A DNA stretch of 64,000 nt from Zymobacter sp047495495. Lineage in GTDB: Bacteria > Pseudomonadota > Gammaproteobacteria > Pseudomonadales > Halomonadaceae. Shown here in pieces: positions 53,126-61,771 of the stretch. The position numbers and the translations under genes were made by a program. The DNA lies in contig NZ_CP179930.1 in NCBI RefSeq assembly GCF_047495495.1, positions 868,001-932,000 of the forward strand, written 5' to 3'. Each line of letters begins with the position of its first letter. Position 1 is the stretch's first letter. Below the pieces are notes generated by a model. The model saw only the letters and a list, made by a program, of their open reading frames with translations. It searched no databases and was not told the origin of the DNA.

Positions 53126-54622
53126 ATGACCGATTTCGCTGCGTCACCCAATGCTCATCTGGATCGGCTGGATCCGCCGATTCTGTGGAAGCACTTCCGT
53201 TTTCTCTGTGATACGCCGCGCCCTTCCGGCAGTGAGGCTGCCGTTATTGACGGCATTGCCCAATGGGCCGCGGCGCGAGGTCTGGAAACCGTCAAGGACG
53301 CTGTCGGCAACCTTCTGGTGCGCAAGGCGGCGACGCCTGGGCATGAACAGGCCCCTGGCATCGTGCTGCAGGGCCACGTGGATATGGTGGCACAGGCGGC
53401 CGTACCTCACGATTTCCAGCGTGACCCGATCGAAACCGAAGTACGCGACGGCTGGCTGCATGCCAAAGGTACGACCCTCGGTGCGGACAACGGCATCGGT
53501 GTAGCGGCTGCGCTGGCGGTACTCGAAGACGATACGCTGGTACACGGCCCGCTCGAAGCACTGTTCACCATTGGGGAAGAAGTGTCGATGGAAGGTGCCT
53601 TGGCGCTGGACCCTGAATGGCTTGACGGCCGCTATTTGCTCAATATGGACGCCGAAGAGTGGGGCAGTGTCTACGTGGGCTGTGCAGGTGGCGTGCATGT
53701 GCTGCTGGATGAGTCGCTGCCCGTGCTGCCGCTCAAAGAAGAGTTGCGTACGGTACAGCTTGCCGTTTCCGGGTTAAAAGGCGGTCATTCAGGCATCGAT
53801 ATTGGGCTTCAGCGCGGCAACGCCCACGTACTGCTGGCGCGCGCGCTACTGGCTGTGCGCGAGAGCGTTGATGAACTGCGCTTGGTGGCCATAGAAGGGG
53901 GCACCATGAGCAATGCGATCCCGCGTGATGCCATTGCGACCATTGCGGTACCCGCTGATCAGGCCGAACGCGTTGCCAAAACGTTGGAAGGTCTGCAGCA
54001 GGTGGTGCGTGCCGAATGGGCGCATCCCGACCCCGATGCCACCTTGTCGTTGAACCAAGCGGCACAGCCAGAAAGCGAAGCGCTGTCCGCAGAAGCCTCT
54101 GCCACGCTGATCGACCTGTTGAATGCGCTGCCCTATGGCGTCGCGCGCTGGAGCGACGAACTGGAGGGCGTGGTCGAAACATCTAATAATATCGGCAAGC
54201 TGCGTTTGGCTGAAGGTCAGCTGACGCTGGATGCCATGGCGCGTTCGCTGTGCGACAGTGCAGCACTGGCGCTGGTGGCACGAATCAAGGCAGTATGCCG
54301 CCTAGCAGGATTCTCACCCGCCACCAGCAATGTCTATCCCGGCTGGACGCCAGCACTGCAATCTGTGCTGCTTGAGCAGTTCCAGCAGCAGCATGAAACC
54401 GTGCTTGGGCGGCCTGCTGATGTCCGCGTTATCCATGCTGGCCTTGAATGTGGCTTGATCGGTGCGAAATACCCCGATATGGACATGGTGGCGTTCGGAC
54501 CGACCATCAGAGGCGCGCACTCGCCGGACGAACGCGTCGATCTGGCGACGGTTGCTGCTTTCTGGCAGCTGGTCAGAGGGCTCGTCGAACGGATCGGACG
54601 CACCACGCCTGCTGCGCGCTGA
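53126..54622 (+). CDS. pepD: Aminoacyl-histidine dipeptidase PepD
   Basis: A 498-residue M20-family metallopeptidase of the cytoplasm, splitting Xaa-His dipeptides. Metal ligands are in LQGHVDMVAQ, GADNGIGVAAALAVLED, IGEEVSMEGA and NMDAEEWGSVYVGCAGG; the C-terminus has IHAGLECGLI. Start at 53126 with AGAGG upstream rather than the in-frame start nine bases earlier. It ends 28 bases before cobG and may be cotranscribed with it. Confidence 0.93.
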   Translation: MTDFAASPNAHLDRLDPPILWKHFRFLCDTPRPSGSEAAVIDGIAQWAAARGLETVKDAVGNLLVRKAATPGHEQAPGIVLQGHVDMVAQAAVPHDFQRDPIETEVRDGWLHAKGTTLGADNGIGVAAALAVLEDDTLVHGPLEALFTIGEEVSMEGALALDPEWLDGRYLLNMDAEEWGSVYVGCAGGVHVLLDESLPVLPLKEELRTVQLAVSGLKGGHSGIDIGLQRGNAHVLLARALLAVRESVDELRLVAIEGGTMSNAIPRDAIATIAVPADQAERVAKTLEGLQQVVRAEWAHPDPDATLSLNQAAQPESEALSAEASATLIDLLNALPYGVARWSDELEGVVETSNNIGKLRLAEGQLTLDAMARSLCDSAALALVARIKAVCRLAGFSPATSNVYPGWTPALQSVLLEQFQQQHETVLGRPADVRVIHAGLECGLIGAKYPDMDMVAFGPTIRGAHSPDERVDLATVAAFWQLVRGLVERIGRTTPAAR

Positions 54623-54650
54623 CGCTTCGCACTCAACAGGACAACACCGC

Positions 54651-55952
54651 ATGACGATCGACCGTCGCCGTCTTATCTGCCCCAGCCTTACGCGCCCTAT
54701 GAGCACCGGAGACGGCTGCCTAGCACGTCTGGCACCGCTTGATCGCGCGCTTGAGGCCAGTACGCTCCATCATCTGGCTGCCGCAAGTGACACATGGGGC
54801 AACGGTGTGTTGGAAGTCACGCGGCGCGGTAATTTACAGTGCCGTGGCTTTCCCTGTCGTGAAGACGATGCCTTCCGGCCTGCGCTGGGCGTCTTGCCCG
54901 GTCAGGCCGGTAGCCGTTTCCCCATTTCGCTGGATCCCTCTGGGCTGTTGATGCCACAAACGGCTGTCGTCATGCGGGCCTTGTATGCAGATCTGCACGA
55001 TCGGCTTCGTACAAGCGGGTTAGAAACGCACGTTGCGCCGAAGATTTCACTGGTGATCTCGGCAGGCGGTGGTCTTGGCTACGATACGCTGGCGGCGGAT
55101 ATTCAGTTGCACGTCACAGCAGGTGCCAACACCTGCCGCATTCATGTCGGCATCGGCCGCTCTCTTGCGCCGGGCGACATGCGCTGGCAAGGCATGACGT
55201 CTTCGCCTGAGCAGGCTATCGACGCTGTGGCTGCCCTACTGTGGGCCATCGGAGATCAAGGGCCTTTGGTGCGTGCGCGAGGATTGCCAGATGAGGCACT
55301 GCCCGCGCTGGGCCTGCAGCCCGGTCATCCTGCTTCTACGCCAGCATATGCAATAGGGGATACCCTCGCAGAGCCTTTGGCTCGGCTGTGGGGCGTTCCG
55401 TGCGGGCGTTTGGACAGCACTACTGTTGCTGTACTCGGCGATATCTGTGCACGCCTTGATCTCACACTGTGGCCCATTCCAGAGCGACGCCTGCTGATCG
55501 TAGGGGGGCGCGCCCGTGAAGCGGATCAGGCGTTGCGTTCATTGGGATTGATCGACGATCCTCGGCAGCCACTGCCCTATATCGACCTGTGTGCTGGTCG
55601 TGACTGCCCGCGTGGCGGCATTGACACTCATGCTACGGCTCGACGACTGGCCGCTTTGCTGACAGCGCTGCCATCGACAGTAAGTGCTCATATTTCAGGG
55701 TGCCCTAAGCGCTGTGCACGAGATGTGCCTGCACTGATAACGCTCAGTGGGGATGACCGCGATGATCGCCTGCGCTTCATCCTTAATGGACAGCCTGGCG
55801 ATCCCGCACTGTGGGAAGGGGCCAATCACGATGACGTATGGACGATGCTGACATCATTGGTCGAGCGAGTGGCGCAATGCCCTGACGAAAGCGCCAGCGT
55901 AGAGCACTGGCAAGCGTGCTGGCAGGCGCTGTGCGATGAGGCGTGTGCTTAG
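54651..55952 (+). CDS. cobG: Precorrin-3B synthase CobG
   Basis: A 433-residue monooxygenase of aerobic cobalamin synthesis, converting precorrin-3A to precorrin-3B. Belongs to the sulfite/nitrite-reductase fold: GNGVLEVTRRGNLQCRGFP near the start, and the [4Fe-4S] cysteines in LCAGRDCPRGG and HISGCPKRCARD. Its presence marks the oxygen-dependent route. No strong ribosome site is seen before the ATG, so coupling to pepD is possible. A terminator-like hairpin follows. Confidence 0.88.
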   Translation: MTIDRRRLICPSLTRPMSTGDGCLARLAPLDRALEASTLHHLAAASDTWGNGVLEVTRRGNLQCRGFPCREDDAFRPALGVLPGQAGSRFPISLDPSGLLMPQTAVVMRALYADLHDRLRTSGLETHVAPKISLVISAGGGLGYDTLAADIQLHVTAGANTCRIHVGIGRSLAPGDMRWQGMTSSPEQAIDAVAALLWAIGDQGPLVRARGLPDEALPALGLQPGHPASTPAYAIGDTLAEPLARLWGVPCGRLDSTTVAVLGDICARLDLTLWPIPERRLLIVGGRAREADQALRSLGLIDDPRQPLPYIDLCAGRDCPRGGIDTHATARRLAALLTALPSTVSAHISGCPKRCARDVPALITLSGDDRDDRLRFILNGQPGDPALWEGANHDDVWTMLTSLVERVAQCPDESASVEHWQACWQALCDEACA

Positions 55953-55989
55953 CGGCCACCGCATGATCATGCATAATGGATGACACTCT

Positions 55990-56024
55990 GTGCGAAGCGC
56001 ATTTACTGCCTTCGCACTCTTTTT
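55990..56024 (+). terminator. Terminator between cobG and cobH
   Basis: GTGCGAAG / CTTCGCAC with a 12-base loop followed by TCTTTTTTG. Separates cobG from cobHIJ, which would then need their own promoter in the 55 bases that remain, or read-through. Confidence 0.65.
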
Positions 56025-56079
56025 TGATCGAACACGGTGCCTGGTTCTTATGGGGCCGTGCTCGTATTGAGAATCAACG

Positions 56080-56736
56080 ATGACTGACGAGCTACTGCCA
56101 CAGCGTGGGCGCTACACTTACGAACGCAACGGGCAGGCTATCTACGAGTGCTCCTTTGCGACCATTCGCCGTGAAGCCGATCTGCAACGTTTCACGCCGG
56201 AAGAAGCCCATGTCGTGGTCAGGATGATCCACGGCTGCGGCATGGTAGAACTGGCGCAGCATGTACGCTGTGCGCCCACGTTCGCGCATGCCGCACGCCA
56301 AGCATTGCGACAGGGCGCGGCCATCCTGTGCGATGCTGAAATGGTGGAGCGTGGCGTGACGCGCCGCCGGTTGCCTGCCAATAATCCGGTTATCTGTACG
56401 TTGAAAAGTGACGCGACAGCACCGAAGGCAGTACAGCTGGGTACCACGCGCTCTGCCGCAGCCGTGCAGGCGTGGCTGCCACATCTTGCCGGCAGCTTGG
56501 TCGTGATTGGCAATGCTCCTACGGCGCTGTTTCACCTATTAGAGCTACTAGATGCCGGAGCACCCGCACCTGCGGCCATCATCGGTGTGCCCGTTGGTTT
56601 TGTCGGTGCCGCTGAATCTAAACAGGCGCTGGCGGAGCATCCGCGCCAGGTGCCGTGGCTTATCGTTGACGGGCGCTTGGGCGGTAGTGCCATGGCAGCC
56701 AGCGCGGTTAATGCGCTTTCCAGTGACGACACATGA
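56080..56736 (+). CDS. cobH: Precorrin-8X methylmutase
   Basis: A 218-residue CobH/CbiC enzyme that moves the C11 methyl to C12, giving hydrogenobyrinate. The catalytic histidine lies in VVRMIHGCGMVELAQHV; further family blocks are GAAILCDAEMVERGVTRRRLP, IGNAPTALFHLLEL and PVGFVGAAESK. First gene of the tight group cobH-cobI-cobJ; eight bases before cobI. Confidence 0.94.
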   Translation: MTDELLPQRGRYTYERNGQAIYECSFATIRREADLQRFTPEEAHVVVRMIHGCGMVELAQHVRCAPTFAHAARQALRQGAAILCDAEMVERGVTRRRLPANNPVICTLKSDATAPKAVQLGTTRSAAAVQAWLPHLAGSLVVIGNAPTALFHLLELLDAGAPAPAAIIGVPVGFVGAAESKQALAEHPRQVPWLIVDGRLGGSAMAASAVNALSSDDT

Positions 56737-56743
56737 GGCTTGG

Positions 56744-57505
56744 ATGAAAGGACGACTGTTCGGCGTCGGGGTGGGCCCTGGTGACCCAGAACTGCTGACA
56801 CTGAAAGCCCTGCGCATATTGCAGCAGGTGGATGTCATTGCCTACTTCACCCGCAAGGGCAAGCTTGGCCACGCGCGCGCCATCGTTGGGCCGCACTTGT
56901 CAGGATTTCATCATGAAGAGCCGCTGGTCTACCCGCTGACGACGGAAATCTCCGCACGCGATCCGCGCTATGCCGCGGCACTGGACGCCTTCTATACCCA
57001 GAGCGAAGCGCGGTTGCGCACTCATCTGGAGGCTGGGCGTTCGGTCGCGATTCTGTCCGAGGGTGATCCGCTGTTCTTCGGCTCCTATATGCATCTGCAC
57101 GTCCGGTTGCATGATGACTATGACACGCAGGTCATCCCGGGTATCACTGCCATGTCGGCCAGTTGGGCGGCCATGAAACGCCCTTTCTGCCAAGGGCAGG
57201 AGGTGGTCAGTGTCCTGCCGGGCACGCTGGCTGATGAACAGCTGGCGCTTCATCTGGAGCGCAGTGATGCCATTGTCATCATGAAGGTCGGGCGTCATCT
57301 GGCGCGTATTCGTCAGCTGCTCGACCGTCTGCAGCTGCTTGATGGCGCCCAGTACATTGAATACTGCGGTCAGCCATCTGAACGGTGTATGCCGTTGTCT
57401 CAGCTGGCCCCGGATGATGCGGCACCTTACCTCTCCTTGATTCTGGTGCCCGGGGCACGCGCGCTGAGTGCCGCACCTATCGTCGCAAACGAGGTGACAG
57501 GCTGA
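56744..57505 (+). CDS. cobI: Precorrin-2 C20-methyltransferase
   Basis: A 253-residue SAM-dependent tetrapyrrole methylase. Motifs GVGVGPGDPELLTLKALRIL at the start, ILSEGDPLFFGSYMHL (~105) and VIPGITAMSASWAAMKRP follow the CobI/CbiL pattern. Methylates precorrin-2 at C20. Start at 56744, after GAGG; its stop overlaps the cobJ start by one base (TGATG). Confidence 0.93.
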   Translation: MKGRLFGVGVGPGDPELLTLKALRILQQVDVIAYFTRKGKLGHARAIVGPHLSGFHHEEPLVYPLTTEISARDPRYAAALDAFYTQSEARLRTHLEAGRSVAILSEGDPLFFGSYMHLHVRLHDDYDTQVIPGITAMSASWAAMKRPFCQGQEVVSVLPGTLADEQLALHLERSDAIVIMKVGRHLARIRQLLDRLQLLDGAQYIEYCGQPSERCMPLSQLAPDDAAPYLSLILVPGARALSAAPIVANEVTG

Positions 57506-58278
57506 TGTGCGACCAGGCAAAGAAAGGCATCGGGCACCTAGCTGTCATTGGTATTGGCCCGGGCAGTCAGGCCTGCTGTACGCCTCAGGCGCAGCAAGCC
57601 GTGGCGGATGCCACGTTGATATACGGCTATGGGCCTTACCTTGATCGTCTGACTCTGGCACCGCACCAACGGCGCATAGCGTCTGATAACCGTGTCGAAG
57701 CACAGCGCGCACGCGAGGCATTGACTCAGGCGGCGGCCGGGCATCGTGTGGCGATGGTATCGGGTGGCGATCCCGGGGTCTTTGCTATGGCGGCGGCGGT
57801 CTGCGAACAGATTGAATCGGGGCCGGCTGAATGGCGTACGCTTACCGTGGCGTTCGTTCCCGGTGTGACGGCGATGCTAGCGGTGGCTGCCGAGTGTGGT
57901 GCGCCGCTGGGGCACGACTTCTGTGCGATCTCGCTGTCCGACAACCTCAAGCCGTGGACGACCGTACTCAAACGCCTCGATGCGGCCGTGGCGGGGGATT
58001 TCGTGATGGCATTTTATAACCCTCGCTCGACAGCACGGCCTTGGCAGCTGGACGCTGCGCTTGATCATTTACGTGCCCGCCTGCCTGCCGATACCGTCGT
58101 ACTCTACGGGCGTGCTGCCGGTCGCTCTGATGCGTGCTATTGGGTAAGTGCGCTGCAAGAGGCTTCTTCAGAAGGCGTGGACATGGCAACGCTGGTGATC
58201 GTTGGGGCAAATGCCACACGTGTGATTGAACGCCCCCAGCGCCAGCCACTGGTGTACACGCCGCGCTATCAGCCATAG
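57505..58278 (+). CDS. cobJ: Precorrin-3B C17-methyltransferase
   Basis: A 257-residue SAM-dependent methylase that methylates C17 and contracts the ring. Motifs AVIGIGPGSQACCTPQAQQA, IYGYGPYLDRL, MVSGGDPGVFAMAAAV, FVPGVTAM and DFVMAFYNPRSTARPWQ are those of CobJ/CbiH. One-base overlap with cobI gives coupled translation. Confidence 0.94.
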   Translation: MCDQAKKGIGHLAVIGIGPGSQACCTPQAQQAVADATLIYGYGPYLDRLTLAPHQRRIASDNRVEAQRAREALTQAAAGHRVAMVSGGDPGVFAMAAAVCEQIESGPAEWRTLTVAFVPGVTAMLAVAAECGAPLGHDFCAISLSDNLKPWTTVLKRLDAAVAGDFVMAFYNPRSTARPWQLDAALDHLRARLPADTVVLYGRAAGRSDACYWVSALQEASSEGVDMATLVIVGANATRVIERPQRQPLVYTPRYQP

Positions 58279-58367
58279 CGCAGCTTTGATAATAACGAAT
58301 AAGGCAGTGGCCGCAATGGTGGCTTTCACGAGCCACACGGCTTGCCGCCTGCCAACAGGGACATCAT

Positions 58368-58928
58368 ATGCAGTTGAATGATATCAGTCGCTTTCTGAGC
58401 TACGTTCTGCGCCACGACCCCGATGCCATTTCGCTGACGTTAGATTCGCAAGGATGGGCTTCAATTGATGAGCTAATCCAGAAAGCGCGAGCCAGCAAGC
58501 GCGTATTCACGCGAGAGCAGCTGGACGAAGTGGTCGCCACCAATGACAAGCAGCGCTTTGCTATCAGTGATGATCGCGCATCCATCCGAGCCGTTCAGGG
58601 GCATTCACTCGAACGAATCAAGATCCGCTATACCGCCTGTCAGCCGCCCGACGTGCTCTATCACGGCACCGCATCACGCTTTTTAGGCCGCATTCTTGCT
58701 CAAGGGTTGGTCGCGGGAAGTCGCCATCATGTGCACCTTTCTGCGGATCAAGGCACGGCCGTCAAAGTAGGCGCACGTCACGGTGATCCCGTGGTACTTA
58801 CAATACTGGCACGAGATATGTACTTGGCCGGGCAGGCCTTCTACCAGGCCGATAACGGCGTTTGGCTGACGGACAGTGTTCCAACGGCGTATATCGATGA
58901 AGATCGCCTGTATTGGCCGAAGGCCTGA
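58368..58928 (+). CDS. kptA: RNA 2'-phosphotransferase KptA/Tpt1
   Basis: A 186-residue NAD-dependent enzyme that removes a 2'-phosphate from RNA, known for yeast tRNA splicing. Family motifs are present: SRFLSYVLRHDPDAISLTLD with the Arg-His pair, GWASIDEL, IRAVQGHS, DVLYHGTASRFLGRIL, HHVHLSADQGTAVKVG and NGVWLT. All residues I know as essential (two Arg, His, Arg) appear conserved, so it looks active. It sits 89 bases after cobJ and is convergent with cobK, an unusual place. Bacterial role not established. Confidence 0.92.
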   Translation: MQLNDISRFLSYVLRHDPDAISLTLDSQGWASIDELIQKARASKRVFTREQLDEVVATNDKQRFAISDDRASIRAVQGHSLERIKIRYTACQPPDVLYHGTASRFLGRILAQGLVAGSRHHVHLSADQGTAVKVGARHGDPVVLTILARDMYLAGQAFYQADNGVWLTDSVPTAYIDEDRLYWPKA

Positions 58929-58972
58929 GTAGCGCAGATGGGCCATGGCACGTGGTGGTGTTATGAATGGCC

Positions 58973-59746
58973 TTAATGTGCGAGAAAATGGGGCAGAGCG
59001 GGGATGAGTGAAGCCACAGACTCAAAGGTGCTGACGTTGATCGGTAGCCTAGGCCGCTCGACCATAATTACGGGGATGCCCAGTGCATGTGCCGCCTGTA
59101 GCTTCGCTGCCATAGCTTGGCCGCCGCTGTTCTTGCAGACCATGCGCGTGATGTCCCAATGCGTCATCAAGGCCTCTTCTTCGTACAGTGAAAAAGGTCC
59201 GCGCGCCAGCAGCGAGTGAAGATGGGGCAGTGACATGTCGTCATCCAGTGGCTCTATGCTGCGCACAAGATACGTATGTTGAGGTGCCGCCGCGAACGAG
59301 GCCACTGACTGACGGCCAATAGGCAAAAACACGCGCTGAGGCGCTTCGCCCAGACGTTGTACAGCCTGTGAGAGTGAATCGCATCTGTGCCAATCAGCGC
59401 CAGGTTCAGGTAACCATGCCGAGCGCAGCAGCCGAATAGTGGGGATGCCCGCTTGTCGCGCAGCGGCCACGGCATTAACCGGCATCTGCGCAGCAAAAGG
59501 GTGGGTCGCTATGATCAGCAGACTGACCTGGTGTTCGACAAGCCAGCGTGCGAGCCCCTCCACACCGCCAAAGCCACCTGTGCGCGTGGGAATGGGCTGG
59601 CGTAGTGGCGAGCGCGTGCGTCCGGCCAACGACATCGTCAGTCGGCAGCCCGGTGCGTGCATAGTCAGCTGCTGAGCCAGCCGCTTTGCTTCCGTGGTGC
59701 CGCCTAGAATAAGAATATGGCCCGCAGGTCGATGAGAGTGGCTCAT
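58973..59746 (-). CDS. cobK: Precorrin-6A reductase
   Basis: A 257-residue NADPH-dependent CobK/CbiJ enzyme. N-terminal ILILGGTTEAKRLAQQL is the family signature; VSLLIIATHPFAAQMPVNAVAAARQAGIP and ALMTHWDITRMVCKNSGGQAMAAKLQAAHALGIPVIMVERP also fit. Start at 59746 is the likeliest; an in-frame ATG at 59797 lacks support. The only cobalamin gene here on the minus strand, between kptA and cobL. Confidence 0.92.
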   Translation of the reverse strand: MSHSHRPAGHILILGGTTEAKRLAQQLTMHAPGCRLTMSLAGRTRSPLRQPIPTRTGGFGGVEGLARWLVEHQVSLLIIATHPFAAQMPVNAVAAARQAGIPTIRLLRSAWLPEPGADWHRCDSLSQAVQRLGEAPQRVFLPIGRQSVASFAAAPQHTYLVRSIEPLDDDMSLPHLHSLLARGPFSLYEEEALMTHWDITRMVCKNSGGQAMAAKLQAAHALGIPVIMVERPRLPINVSTFESVASLIPALPHFLAH

Positions 59747-60263
59747 GGTGAGGCTCGGTGTGTGTGGCAGATGGCAATGGTCGACGCGATGTAACATAAC
59801 CTTCTTTGTTACGATCGTCTTGTGCCCGTTGCACTCCGCGCATGATTAGCAGCGCCTTGTAACGCCGTTCATGGTCGAATTTTCGTCACGGTAGCTTGAT
59901 CTTCAACAGACTTTTCTTGATGAATGCCGCTGCCCGCTGCCCGCTGCCCGCTGCCCGCTGCCCGCTGCCCGCTGCCCGCTGCCCGCTGCCCGCTGCCCGC
60001 TGCCCGCTGCCCGCTGCCCGCTGCCCGCTGCCCGCTGCCCGCTGCCTTTGGGCGAGGTGGCGCTACGCTACTGTTGAGATGTCGACGCCAATGTCTGAAA
60101 AGACGCGGATGAAAGAGGGGAACGGTATCCGTGAGTCATTGCCGCGATGAACAGGCTTTCTGCTGCCTGTTCGAGGTGGTCCCTCGTGGTCTGGCTGCGC
60201 AAATGACGCGCAATGTTCGTGAAGCATTACGCTGTGATTCAACGTTAGGTGCAAGGTATCCAT
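59747..60263. other. Divergent intergenic region cobK / cobL
   Basis: A 517-base region dominated by the heptamer array at 59929-60046. I looked for a cobalamin riboswitch (conserved B12 box) and did not recognise one. The rest holds no supported gene. Confidence 0.45.
59929..60046. repeat. Heptamer tandem array, 16 copies of GCTGCCC
   Basis: Sixteen perfect 7-base units (59929-60040) plus six bases of a seventeenth. On the minus strand the unit is GGGCAGC, again GGG every 7 bases (G3N4). It lies 218 bases before the cobL start. Open frames through it encode only repeats of ARCPLPA in every third frame and are not genes. Confidence 0.97.
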
Positions 60264-61535
60264 ATGCACGATGTCATGGAAAAATCCGCCCGCTGGCTTA
60301 TCGTCATCGGCGTAGGGGAAGAGGGCGAACAAGGACTAACGCCCGCAGCGAAGAATGCCCTAGCCAACGCCACTTATATCTTCGGTGCGCGGCGCTTACT
60401 GGATAAAGTGGCTCCGTCTACTGCCTGCACGCTGCCTTGGCCATCACCACTGAGCAAGGGCATGGACGCACTGCTTCGGCTTCGGCACACCCCGCATGTC
60501 GTCGTGCTGGTCAGTGGTGATCCCTTCCATTATGGTTTGGGTGGTTGGCTGGTTGAACGTATACCGCTTCATGAAATGACCGTTATCCCCGGTGTCTCTT
60601 CCATCAGTCATGCCTGTGCGCAGATGGGATGGTTGCAGCAGCACACCCTCGTACTGTCGTTGCACGGGCGCGATGAAACTTCTCTGTATCGCGTGTTAGA
60701 GCACGGACAACACGTACTAGTGCTGACCTCTGATGCCGAAGCGCCTCATCGCTTGGCCGGTATGCTGTGCGCGGTGGGGTTCGGTCGCTCTCATATCACT
60801 CTTCTGGAAGCGCTTGGCGGCGATCAGCAACGTTGTCGTCGTCTTCAAGCCGATCAATGGCAAGGTGTGCTCGGTCAGCAGGATCTTCATTCACTCAATA
60901 TCATGGCGCTGGAGCTGACCGCAGATTACCCCGACCGATGCCACGGCCTTGCTGCGGGACGCCCCGACGAGCTATTCGAAAACGATGGGCAGATTACACG
61001 CAGCGATGTGCGTGCCATGACGCTGGCGCATCTTCGGCCTCATCCTGGTGAACGGCTTTGGGACCTTGGTGCAGGGTCAGGCGCTATCGCCATCGAATGG
61101 CTGCGAGCTGGGCCAGAGATGGTGGCCGTCGCTGTCGAACGTCACTTGGCACGCTGCGAAATCATCCAACGCAACGCCCAGCGTTTTGGAGTTCCCCATC
61201 TACAGCTTTTCGAGCACGACCTTCACACTGGCACCGCCATTCTCGACGCCCAGCCCTCACCGGATGCAGTCTTTATTGGCGGCGGCGCCTCACATGCACT
61301 GGTCGATTACTGTATGTCACGCCTGACATATTACGGACGACTAGTGGTCAATGCCGTGACCCTAGAGACCGAACAACTGCTGTATGAACTGCATAAACAA
61401 CACGGTGGACAGCTGACCCGTGTAGCCATGGAATATGTCGAACCACTAGGGCGTATGCGCGGCTGGAAGCCCGCGCGCACGATTACCCAATGGTGTTGGC
61501 AGCAAACCGGACCAGTGTCGTCAACACGTAGGTAG
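60264..61535 (+). CDS. cobL: Precorrin-6Y C5,15-methyltransferase (decarboxylating)
   Basis: A 423-residue fusion of a CbiE-type methylase (~1-215: VIGVGEEGEQGLTPAAKNAL, VLVSGDPFHYGLGGWL, VIPGVSSISHACAQMGW) and a CbiT-type methylase/decarboxylase (~235-415: SDVRAMTLAHLRP, LWDLGAGSGAIAIEWLRAGP, FIGGGA). Start at 60264 with AAGG seven bases upstream; a GTG at 60249 is possible. Its stop codon TAG lies in the first unit of the decamer array, so the last residues (STRR) border the repeat. Confidence 0.93.
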   Translation: MHDVMEKSARWLIVIGVGEEGEQGLTPAAKNALANATYIFGARRLLDKVAPSTACTLPWPSPLSKGMDALLRLRHTPHVVVLVSGDPFHYGLGGWLVERIPLHEMTVIPGVSSISHACAQMGWLQQHTLVLSLHGRDETSLYRVLEHGQHVLVLTSDAEAPHRLAGMLCAVGFGRSHITLLEALGGDQQRCRRLQADQWQGVLGQQDLHSLNIMALELTADYPDRCHGLAAGRPDELFENDGQITRSDVRAMTLAHLRPHPGERLWDLGAGSGAIAIEWLRAGPEMVAVAVERHLARCEIIQRNAQRFGVPHLQLFEHDLHTGTAILDAQPSPDAVFIGGGASHALVDYCMSRLTYYGRLVVNAVTLETEQLLYELHKQHGGQLTRVAMEYVEPLGRMRGWKPARTITQWCWQQTGPVSSTRR

Positions 61536-61690
61536 AAGTAGGTAGAAGTAGGTAGAAGTAGGTAGAAGTAGGTAGAAGTAGGTAGAAGTAGGTAGAAGTA
61601 GGTAGAAGTAGGTAGAAGTAGGTAGAAGTAGGTAGAAGTAGGTAGAAGTAGGTAGAAGTAGGTAGAAGTAGGTAGAAGTAGGTAGAAGTA
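61531..61690. repeat. Decamer tandem array, 16 perfect copies of GGTAGAAGTA
   Basis: Sixteen identical 10-base units between cobL and cobM. The array begins inside the end of cobL and provides its stop. It ends 81 bases before the cobM start, so copy number sets the cobL-cobM distance in steps of 10 bases (about one helical turn). Confidence 0.97.
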
Positions 61691-61771
61691 ATGTGAGTAC
61701 ACACATACTTAATAAGCTGCCATTGAACTGCTTCCACGCTATGTGAATATGTAAAGAGGATATCAACGCAT

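Noticed and set aside
59896..60150. Open frames through the GCTGCCC array encoding repeats of ARCPLPA
   Set aside because: Any 7-base repeat without a stop gives such frames in all phases; there is no ribosome site or conserved flanking sequence. Same for the frames through the arrays at 22.6 and 61.5 kb.
59747..60263. Cobalamin riboswitch upstream of cobL
   Set aside because: Expected from the pathway, but I could not find the B12-box core or the surrounding stems in this or other cob spacers.
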